The position numbers and the translations under genes are program-made. From Tethya wilhelma (taxonomy: Eukaryota > Porifera > Demospongiae > Tethyida > Tethyidae): a DNA stretch of 64,000 bases. Shown here piece by piece: positions 1-11,300 of this stretch (positions are counted from its first letter, which is position 1; each line of letters opens with the position of its first letter). Where the stretch lies: the NCBI GenBank assembly GCA_964030475.1, contig CAXIPT010000011.1, forward strand, positions 1,032,127 to 1,096,126, given 5' to 3'. A model generated the notes under the pieces. It saw only the letters and a program-made list of their open reading frames with translations, did not search any database and was not told the DNA's origin.

Positions 1-224
1 TGTGAGATAAAACCATTTGAATATCATGTACATTGTCTGTGATGCTCCAACACAGTTTGGCTATCATCACAGACTATAGTGAGAGAGAGTAGGCACAGAA
101 AACTCATAACCATCACAACAGAAAGTCAACAGTTGACATTACAAGGCTGATTAAGAGTCTTATTAGTGAACTATTGCATAAAGGTCAACCATGTCCTGCA
201 GTATAATATTGAATAGCCCGAAAC

Positions 225-376
225 CAGAGGAGGTATGACACGAGTGGACCTTTGCTGAGCTGGCAAGCGGGTGCATGTGATCAACTCTCATTGTGAAGTA
301 TTGCGGTCACATGATTGGAATGTAATTAACAGACTTACCAGCTCAGCAAAAGCGCACTAGTGTCATACCTCCTCTG
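225..376. mobile_element. MITE with long terminal inverted repeats (CAGAGGAGGT family), copy 1
   Basis: The ends are inverted repeats of about 45 bp, starting CAGAGGAGGTATGACAC and ending in its complement. The interior is about 60 bp and non-coding. The element lies in the intron before the TRAK last exon; the rest of 1-449 is intron with nothing else recognisable. A second copy in the opposite orientation lies at 19906-20049, and a lone end lies near 60702-60732. Confidence 0.85.
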
Positions 377-449
377 ACCCAAAGCTTATTTTGTGACCTC
401 TGTGTGTTAGCATTGCAACTTACTTTCACTTATGTTATATCCTTTTCAG

Positions 450-1306
450 TGTTCTCACCTATTGCTGCAAGCTCTCCCGGCGACTTCAAGTCTAACAAGA
501 GCACTGCCGCTGGAACCGGATCAATAGCCACACCCCCTGTGACTCCAAGAGGGGCGTGTCCTCCCTCTCCCATTCAATCGGACACAGGGAGCACGGTCTC
601 GTATCCCGATGAGCACATTCGCTATCGAAACCAACCCTACGTAGCGCCAGAAAAACTTCAAATTGTAAAACCAATGGAAGGATCAGTTACACTCCTCAAA
701 TGGAAGCTCTTGGCCACACCCCAATTGGGCGGGGCCAAGTCATTCTTCTCCGATGCGTCACGACCTGGCGTGCATTTGAAGAAATGGAAAGCTGGAGGCG
801 TTCGCGATTTGAGCAACACTCTGAATGTGGAAGAGACGAGAATGAAATCGCTCAGCGTCAATGATCTATCGCGGATGAATGCAACGTTTCCTGAAGCAGC
901 CAAGAAGACGAGAGTGTCACGAAAAGAGAGTCTTCGAAACAAAAACAGACAGTCATCACGAGCAACTGCTTCAGAATCAGAGACACAGCCTCAACAGGGA
1001 ATGAATACTGTATCAGAACTTATTCCTCAAGCAAGAAACACTTCTGTCTCTACTAGTCCATCATCAAAACCAGCCAAGAAGAAGAGCAGTTCTGATCAAA
1101 CCGAAGATCAAGCTTCAGGATCACTTCTGGGTACTGTTGGGTCCTTTCTCGGTAGTAGGTGGTCACGCTTGACTAATTTCTCATCGCCTAATAACAAAAC
1201 GGGGTCAGCAAAAGGTGTTCAGCAGCAGCAACTTCAAGACACGCAAGAGAATGATTCTTCTTCTCTGACTGCTGAGCCTGAAAGAGGACTTGCAGGATTA
1301 CTCTGA
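450..1306 (+). CDS. Trafficking kinesin-binding (TRAK/Milton/HAP1 family) protein, C-terminal exon only
   Basis: This is the last exon of a gene whose earlier exons lie left of the window. The acceptor is TTTTCAG ending at 449; it enters in phase 1, and the TGA is at 1304-1306, giving about 284 residues. TRAK/Milton proteins link kinesin/dynein to Miro on mitochondria. The assignment rests on a block about 60-100 residues into the exon (LQIVKPMEGS...LLKWKLLA...PQLGG...RPGV). It matches the conserved Milton-domain segment of TRAK1/2 (LEIVKPLEGS...LGG...RPGV). The rest is low complexity, rich in Ser, Lys and Gln, with a hydrophobic-aromatic patch (LLGTVGSFLGSRW) near the end. The N-terminal HAP1 coiled coil is not in view, so the paralogue cannot be given. 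The transglutaminase start follows 232 bp downstream on the same strand. Confidence 0.78.
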
Positions 1307-1537
1307 GAATATTTTATGCACAGCACATTTTACACTATTGTTACTGAAATCACAAATGTTGCAGGAATGAACGAATCATGTTATGCAGAAATCAGATTTA
1401 TTTTTCACCACTTTGTTTGTGACACTAAAGTATTGACTGGTAAGGGGTCGACAATTCAATTAAATAGTGCGTACGCGCATTATTAGTCGGTTACCATAGC
1501 AACTTAACATAAAAGTGCCAAAGAACCTTTTAGGAAA

Positions 1538-2274
1538 ATGTCTACTGGCCTTCTAGAGAGACGGAGGTACGTATAAGTTTGCAATTTGTATAATCACGAA
1601 TGCCATGCATGTGCAATTGCAGTCTCATTTGCACTGGGAAACTCCAAAGGCAGGCATTCGAGGGAACATGCTTCATGAAAGGCATGACATTTTATAGTTG
1701 TTGTCTGGTTGATGTGCATGGATAACAGCTTTATGATATATTGTGCTCTCTCTCTTCTCTGCATTTCTAGTCAATCTCCATCAAGATTGTTTTCGCCTGT
1801 TGGCTCCAAGCCACGCAGCCCCTCAGGGCGTGTGAGACCCCCCAGTACGGCTTCAGTCCAGTTCTATTCCTCCACGCCGAGCGTTGAAGTCTCTAATGTC
1901 ACCTTCTCGAGCAGCGAATCCACTGCTGATAACCATACAGAGCGGTTGGTCTCTCCTAGTAATGATGTCATCATTCGTAGGGGGAATACCCTCATTTTGA
2001 GGATTGCGATGTCTGTTGTTCTGAGCTGTTCGTATTCTGTTTCTCTGACCTTTGTACCTGTATTTCGACCGCGAGATAGGTTCGGACAATTCAAAGCAAA
2101 GGGTGTGGCCAATGGGTCACATGACATCTGGTTGAGCATTAAACTTCCGTCGAATTTTCCCATCGGCAAATACCATGCTCACTTGACTGTGACCATTCAG
2201 GGGGGTTTGGAAGTGATCGCACATTTTCACAATAAACCGATCGTGATACTGTTTAATCCGTGGGATCCAGGTGG

Positions 2275-2326
<52 letters not shown>

Positions 2327-5300
2327 CGCGTGCGCGTGCTATTTTTACCATTGGTCAGGGATAAATGAATATGGTATTGTTGCCAAGTGCCTTCAGAGAC
2401 ATTATCTGTAGTTAACGTTGTGCAAATCACTTCTGTGTTATACTATCTGGACACTGTTACTTCTATTTTCATAATTTATAAACAGTCATGCACACAAGTC
2501 ATGGTGAATCTGGCAACCCCATTCATGTTTGTACAGTTAGCTGTGGTCCATAGTTACTGTAACTGTTACGTATGAGTGTGATAACTCACACTCCATGTAT
2601 ACTAGTATGGTTCATTGATGAAAAATCACTCAAGATATGAAGACGAAAAAGTATACAAAACTATAATAATAATATTATGCAGTCTATAGTATAATAATTT
2701 TATTCTACTATGAATACTAATAAAAGTTGAAGTATATAGTGGCAAAAGTCAATATGCATGTGTGGTCATTTTTGCTGTACACCCAAAAAGGCAGGAAGCT
2801 TCATATCACGACAAATGTCATTGCATTTGTGAGATGTAAAAAATAGTCCATAGCCTCCAACCCCTAGGTTAGTACTACCATACTTTAGTACATTCTTAGC
2901 GTGAATAGCCGGATCTGTTAGAAAAACCTTTCCATCATTTATTTTTATCCCTTGGAGATCACAAATAAGTAATCTATTTTCAGAAATATGCCATGTGTAG
3001 TGGCTGAATGCCTGGCAAGTCAAGTTAATGGGATCTGAATTGCTTGAAACATATCCATTATTTCCATTGAACTTCTGATATGTTCCATCAATAAATTTTT
3101 CATAGGTATAGTATTTGATTTTTCTATCTTGATCTACTGGAAATTGTACTAAGCCAATTTCTAAAAATTCTAGTTCTATCTGAACATCAGATGGTACATC
3201 TCAGTTGAACATTTGAGCAAAAGATGCAGCTTCCCTTTGAATTTCAAGCATCTCAAAAAAACGTTTAGCACATCGGTACCGAGTTGCGGTTCTAATAGGC
3301 TCCTTGAAAACATACCGTTCAGTTCCATGATCAGTAAACTGTGCATGATATGCATATCTGATGCCTCCTTTTCCAAATGGATGAGGTGCAAGCTTAACTT
3401 TTCTCATAACTGTGCTGGATGTGTAATCTAGTCCAGAATCAAGTGGAATCACATAAACTTCTTTTGAATCAATTCTGTCCCAGTTTGGAATTTCACTATG
3501 AACTGTTTTATGAGCAATTTGCTTCCTGTTTTTTGCGGAATCACCCATAGCATCAAGTGCCATCTCACTTAATGTTGAGGATATGCTACTTGCAATACTT
3601 CTATAAACAGACTCATCTAGGTTTATTGGTGTACTAGCATCAAAAGTGTAAATACTTTGTGTTTTGTTTGTCAATTCTCTAAAAATTGTATCAAATTTCT
3701 CAATCATTTCCTTAGTTTTAGCTTCCCTGATGTATCCGAAATAGTAAAAAATATCTTGATCAGCAATCTTCTTCAGTAAATCTTCGATGCTACGCTTTTC
3801 AGGGTCTCCACCAGGATGATTGTCTGATACAGAAGAATTATGATATTCTCTACCATGACAAGGGGAATCGGCAATATGGATCATTAACTGTTGTAATATG
3901 TAATTGAAGAAAAATGATGAATTTTGAATATAATATACACTCAAACTTATATTATACTAACCTTTGTTCCATCTCTACGCCAGTGAAGCTTTGGAATAGC
4001 TTCGATCCCTCCAAATACATCTTCAGCCTCATCACCTCCAATACCTCCCCGTGTTTCAATTTCGTCCACAAAATCTTTAAATCTGTCTAAATTGCTAATA
4101 AATGAATAGTAATAATTTCGTAAGTGCTAAATTTACGATCAATATTTATAATAATATTATTATACCTGGTATTAGATATTGTATCATGCATAATGAAGCC
4201 ACACTTTAAAGGAAAATAAACACTAAGTCTTGTACACCCTACCCTTTCATGTTTATACACACCCTAGGGAGTTGATTTTAATTTTAAATTTAAACTGTAT
4301 ATAGTGGATAAATTTGGCGAATTGGCGAAATTAAACATGGGAATGTATTGCAAACATGTTTGCCCATGCTACTAATTAAGTGAGTCTGTTGTACAGTAGC
4401 TTTCATGTGTGTGAGTTGTACCCTGAGTGACTCTCCCGAGGTGTTAACAGTATTATACAGCTATCAGCTATAGTGCATGCTGGTGAATAGACCTGATCTG
4501 TAAATCATACTGTATCAATCATACCGGTCCTATTATGATACTAAGTTTTGCTTACAATGATATATATCGTACCAGGAAAAATCAAAGAAAGTTGTACGAC
4601 TTTTTACAGGTTGATCAAAGTCAGTGTAACGAACAAATGCTACTCGCAAATCAAGGTTATTATACTCAGCCTTGAGACGATCACTCCATGTCTGAATCTT
4701 AGATTTGACTTGAGTGATCCAAGCTGACATTGAGCCAGTGCAGTCCACCAAAAAGGCAAGATCAACCTGTATAGAGAGAGGCATGAAATGTCTTATTATT
4801 CGGCACCCTTTACCATATAGTTCAAATTTACTTGACAATGGTGGTCACACGTGCATGCTGCTGAAATATTCTTTATATAATTATTAAAATTCAGCAATCT
4901 ATGTAAAAAGATGGATTTATGGGAAAATTCAAATTAATATTCAACACCTGGAACTGACGCTGTATGACATGGGCCACGCCCATTACATGGTACGGAGTCG
5001 GTTTGTACCAGGAGCTTATGAGCGTTGCGAAGCAACGCGAAGGAGCGTCCATCTAGGGCCTATATTGAGTTTCACGTTTCGTAATTGTTGCAGTAGTTCA
5101 AACTTCCTTTTTAGGAAAGTAAGTTGTGATACTCCAAATGTAGCAACAGACAACTATATGAATATAATTATAACTTAGCGCTTTGAAATACTTACCGTAT
5201 AGCGGGAAATTTCCGTGGGGTGCAAATTTTCGTTATTTTCGTGACTGACTTCTGAGTCACGAAATTTTCCCTCCCACGAAAATTTTTTCCGAGGTCAAAG

Positions 5301-8300
5301 GTCACGATACTCGCCACGCGCACGCTGTCAAAGACTTCAGTTCTCTGTCTCTTGGCCGTCTTTTCAAGAAGTTTGCAGTCTAAATAGCTAGTATCTAGCT
5401 AGAATAGTATTCTACATGTATACCAAAGCAGATAAACTGTCACAAGACCTTTAAGCGCTGTAAGTTGGAGATACTTGAGTCACGAAAATTAAAACCACGA
5501 AAATTTTCTTCTGAAGCGCAGTCTAGGCTTTTCACGAAAATTTACACCCCCGAAAATTTCCCGCTATACGGTATCAGATCCTGCACCCACTTATCAGCCA
5601 CTTATGTTACAAGCAATATGCAGGCAGGTGCTGTGACATATAAGGTAATATCTAGTACATAATTACGAAACGTGAAATCACTAGTAAGCCGCTCCTTCGC
5701 GTTGCTTTGCAACGCTCATAAGCTCCTGTTTGTACTTAGTCTCGCTAGGAGAGTCTGGCTAGCGAGACTAGTTTGTACTGGCTAGTATAATTGGGACCAA
5801 GTATTATGCAAGCCAAATGAGCCTTCCATTCAAAATAGAAGCAGCAAGCCAGATAAAAGCAAGAAGAAGGATCCCCAAAAAACGTGAATAGCAACAAATC
5901 CGGGAAAATTGGGTCATTTACACTGAGAAATTATTATTATTATTTCAAAAAACACACTACTGACAGGTGCAACATGGAAAAGGGTAGGGGGAATAAAAAT
6001 AACAAAGTGTCTCGAGACACGGTAGTCCGTATACTTTCCTATTGATTTTGTATTGCCTGTTTATAGTATCCGGATTTACCGGCACTCGAGCGTGCACGCG
6101 TAGAGTCACGGTTCCATTGACTACAGTATATTTAGCTTAGTATACGGACCCGGGCCTAGAGGCACAGCGTAAAAATAAATATAGTAAAAATTTCATAAAA
6201 ATTACCAGAGCTGAGTGTAGGAATGGGCAGTGCGGTAAAAAGTAAGGAAACAAGGCATGTCGCAATTTCGGCACATGACTACTTCATTTTCATTTTTGAT
6301 TCCTCATACATCCTGTCATATGAAAATAAATATTGATATGCTTCAAACAATGTTGTACATGCCTGGATAAAATAATGGTTGGAATTCATAGATCATGCAT
6401 GCCAATCAGTATGCTGCAGAGTGTGCCACCTTATGGTCAGATTACTGACAGGGAGTGCATGCCGATGGATTAGGTGTCGAACTTAACTGTTAGCTAGCTA
6501 AGTGGGGCAAAGTATATAAGCAGGCAATCTAGGCAAGTTGTTTTAGTTAATCCTCAATACTCTACTTGAGCATAAAAAAATGAAGTAGTCATGTGCCGAA
6601 ATTGCGACATGCCTTGTTTCCTTACTTTTTACCGCACTGCCCATTCCTACACTGGTAATTTTTATGAAATTTTTACTATACTTGTTCATTCACTTTTTTC
6701 AACACTAAAGTGAGGAGACTATATCAGGGACTTAGTAAGTCCTTACAAAAAGCTTGAGTAGCAGTACTATTAGGCTAACGCGCATGCGCATTAAATGCCA
6801 CGTGGATAGATAACGACCTTTGACTTCTACCTACAAAAGATGGCTGCATTGAAGTGTATGAATTTATACTACTAAGTTTTAAAGCTTTTTAGCTCTTGTT
6901 TTAACACATTTGGGCAGAAAGTGAGTGTAAAAGGCACTAGTCCAGACGAGAACAAGTTGTTCTGTGTAGTCAAAACAAGCTCAACGTCTTTTGTTTCTCT
7001 GGAAATCGCTTTCAAGTAAGTCAGTTAGTAAGTAAGTGAGAACAAAATTGCGTGGGTGTAGCTTCTAACTAGCGCTCGCTACGAGTGCTTATGAAAGCTT
7101 CTGTGAATTTTAGGCCATGCAAGCGTTTGTTAATCTGTCTAAGAGAGCTTCTGAGCAAGTTTGAAGGTTTAACTTTGTCTTGCTAGATTTTTATGGTGAT
7201 AAACATTTTGTATTGTGTCTATGGGACAGTCGGCCCATTCCTACTATACGTACTACCGTACGTATGATAAATAAATAAAATTAAAGTGCATGAAGTTCTA
7301 AACGGTTACTATCTAGTTACAAGAAGAGAGATTCACACTTGACAACCGTTTAATTTCTTCCTTGTACAATGGGCAATCGGTGCCAGATCTAGAAAGCTTC
7401 CTCAACTGCATGTTTCGACCTGGAAACCTGGTACCCCTTAAACCCTATTTTGTGAATGAAAAAGATGCACTTAAGGTTAGAGGTTTTTGAGTGGGCGGGG
7501 ATCACACTAAAACAGTAATGATATTCATAGGCTCATAGAAACTCAAGATACTATCTCAAAGCCGAGAGGATTTGGTCTCAAAATGGCTGATTATTGCTCA
7601 AAAGGGTCAAAGGTCAAATTTAGTTGCTCTCTAAAATGGATTTTTCTGCCATTGCCACTCACTCACAGGGAACAACAACCAGGCGGCTTGAAAGACAACA
7701 GATGAACGAAAAAATGTATGTTGAGAAAAAGCAAAAAACTGCTCATCAAGTCTGTAGAAGGCTTTTTATACTATGTATACACTTTTCACAACCACATTCT
7801 CTCACAAAATGCATAACAGGTAAACAGGAAAACTGAGTCCCACCCAGTCAAAAACTAAACATGATATTCAAGACACACAAACACCCTACAAGCTCACATA
7901 CCTCACTGCCTCTCTCTCCTCTCCACCAGGGAAGAAAAATGGACTTTATACAGCCCTGTCAAATTCAACTTTTCCTGTACAGACTCACTTTGAGCTCACC
8001 TAGGTGGCAGAGGGGTCAAAGGTCAGAGGTCAAAAGTCAATCACACTCAACACCAGAGACTCAACACACGCTTGGTTGGACACGCCCACCAAGCCTCGAA
8101 GTCACAGCTAGCACACACTCTCCGCTAGCCATCCTGCAAATTTGCTGCACATTTTCATGCATATCACTACACAGCCATCCTATTGCATGCACAAGACACA
8201 CCCATACAGTATTTTAGGAGTAATTTTTCGCTTTTTTTTTTTTTGTGCCTGCGGTCCGCGGTTTCCAAAGAATGCTTTGAAGTACTTTGATGTGGTCTAA

Positions 8301-11300
8301 TTTCCGGTCACTTGTTCGAAGGCAACTTCCGGTCGCTAGTTTTTGCACGAAAATGATCTCCAGCACCTCCTGAACACTTTTATTTTCAATTGATATAGAA
8401 ATCTTGGACACACCCCTTCATGATTCACTAATTAAATTAGCGATAGCAAAAGTACCGCCCACTCAAAATACTCTAACCTTAATTGTTGAGACTCATATAC
8501 TCAATGCATGCATGCAACAACAATCATAGATGTCCAGGTCACTAATCCTAAGATTCAGTTAACGGGCCCAGCTCGAGTATTGCAGCGTGGTGACTAAACT
8601 TTACTGGGGACCAACCAAATGTGCTATCTACCACTGTATATACCATGCATACACACAAGTGCCACGGTCTGTGTGATCAATTCAGCTGCGGCGAAAATTT
8701 CCAATCTGCGGTAGTCTCACTAGAGAGACTAAATCTATGGTATGTCTTACCTCTTGAGCATTAGCCATCAATTCGAATGTTTTTTCAATCATTCGGCGTC
8801 GTGTCGTTGCTTTTGTCTGTAGTTCATCGCGGCTTTGATAAAGCCCTGCCCCCTGAATTTTTCTTTTGTGGTCCTCGGCCTCAGCGCTATCAGTACCGCA
8901 CGCTCCACGAATCTTGTTCACGTTATATGATGGCCTATCCTGCACTCTTGGATCGTCTTCTTTAAACTTCTGGAGCAACCCTGTTTGACTAGTATCAGAC
9001 AGAGATTTCATTGATGCTGCCTGTATTTCAAATTCTAGTCCCAGTGTGTCGCTTCGTGCTGCCATTTATAACTCCAAAATACTATTCCTACTGCAAGAAA
9101 AACTTTTTAAACTAACTATCTAGATATATAGAATGACTTAGTTACTGTGCTACTTTTATAGCCCTGCCCTGCGTTCTCCCTACTCTTTTGCCATCTATAC
9201 CCGAGGGCCACGGGGGAACTTGAGCTCGCGACTCGAAGCTCGAGCTCGAAGCTAAAGGGGCTGGGGGGAGGGGGCGCGCGCACGAAGAACCTGTCAGGCG
9301 CCATTATGGCTGGCCGGCCATATGAGCTAGGTATATATATACGTATGGGATGATAAAACAGTGCTGCATTGCATCATGAATTTTCCTTATAAAATATACT
9401 ATGGAATGCTGTACTTCTTGCTGCAGAGATCTGGATCATCCTTATATGTTATAACCTTATTAAATTTGTGATAACATAAATGGATCAGAGTTTACATAAT
9501 ATTACTAATATGAAGAAGTAGGAGGACATTCCAGCTAATTTACACTAGTTCGCACTGAATATTGAGAAAGAAGTATGGGTAAAAATGTATTGAAGTGAGT
9601 TTTGTTCATCAATAACTTTTTTGGAAGATTTATAATCAAAATATGCAGCCTCCAAGGTTGTTGGGTAGGTTGAGCACTGTCCATTGATATAAATAATCAA
9701 GCAATACCTATCCTTATCTCCTTGCCAAATTGAAAATAAAGAAGTTAAATATTTGTATTGTAACTATATGGGGAAATCAGACGTGTAACCTTTACTCAGC
9801 CATATCTCATGCTTTTGTTTAAATACACAAAATATGCAGCCTCCAGTCCTGTTCTTCATAGAGTGTAGTATGCTAATGACATGGTTTCAAAGGCTAATCT
9901 ATTGTGGTTCACTTGCCAAATTGAAAAGAAATTTGTGGTGTTTTTCTCCATTGAATGTACAGACCTGAAGTGAAAGGTAGCTCATTGTTACTCATCTACT
10001 TCATAGTGTTTTCCTATTTACACTTCTTACTAGCCATGTCCCAATTTGTGCCAAACTTCTTCATATTTGTATAATACACTTGATTACACCGGACCAATCG
10101 TCCATTATACCCTTCCACTTCTACATAATAATATACAGTCTCATGATCTTACTCACAATCTGCAAGACTCATCCATTAGCATGCACCTATAGACTAAGTA
10201 TGTTTGTTCCAAAGATATCGATGAGCTTTGCCATGGTCAGCACATAGCCATGCATGGTTCACCTCTATATCATATCCAAGCTGCACTATGGAAACATAAT
10301 CATAGTTTCTTCATGGCACTTATTATAATAATTATCATGGGGTGCTTAATCTCACATGCACGGTGACCAAAATTTACAATTGGCTTCCATTTTGGAATCA
10401 CTGCATGTGGCAGACATTGAAGTCAAAATTGATATTATAACTCATGTATACAGTAAAAGATTTAAATTTTTGCTAAGGTGTATAGTATACCACTAGCTGC
10501 ATGATGTAGTCTGGATCGAAGAAATATCCCACAATTTTTTCCCAATTAAAAAAACAGATATAGTTGTTGCCATAGTTCCAGGGCATTAATTGGTAGGAAG
10601 TTTGTGGTTTTGCTTTGTGCATGCAGCCAGGCTCTTGTATACAGACATGATTGTTCATATGCAGTGCATGAGGCACATTTTTCCATTGTGCATTTGTCAT
10701 TATTAATATAATGGTAGTAGTAATGCCCTCCTTATGTGTTACAATGACTCCACTATTGTTATTACTGTTATTGTTATTGTTGCCAAGCCACTCACGAGGC
10801 ATTGTCTCATTTCATGTTGTATGTATGTATGTCAGTCATGCTTTAAGAATGTAATTATTGTTGAGGGAATTTCCGTTTTACGCACGTGTTACGCATGCAC
10901 AAAATCCACGTGGTAGGCTAAGATCATGAGATTTACACTCAGTTGTCTGCCACTGTTTTTATTTTGTTGTACTTGTCTGCTTGATTAAGAGCTATGAAGA
11001 AAGTGTAAAGCAAAGCTATAGTTTCTTCTATCCACTAGCAAAGTGGTCAGGACTATTGAATTTCATAGTAATTGTTGGAAATCTATATTATAGTGTTGCT
11101 AGCCAGACTCTCAGTGAAAAAAACAGGATTATTGAATATGAAGTCAAAAACGTGGTCTCGCTAGCCAGATTCGATCTCCCATTTCATTTCTTGCTGACTG
11201 TTATTTGATTATTATTTAACTACAAGCCTATCACTATAATGCTTTATTTCAACTTTTTCCACATTGTTAATTTTTGGATTTCATATTCACTATAATTCCC

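Noticed and set aside
7624..8411. Three open frames of 65-118 codons
   Set aside because: No domain, no splice logic, composition like intergenic DNA, and they lie within a repeat-bounded segment.
8682..9065. Exon at 8751-9065 as an independent small gene
   Set aside because: Its donor phase (0) matches the VWA exon acceptor and the strand agrees, so it is better taken as the kinase gene's first exon, though the 4 kb intron leaves doubt.
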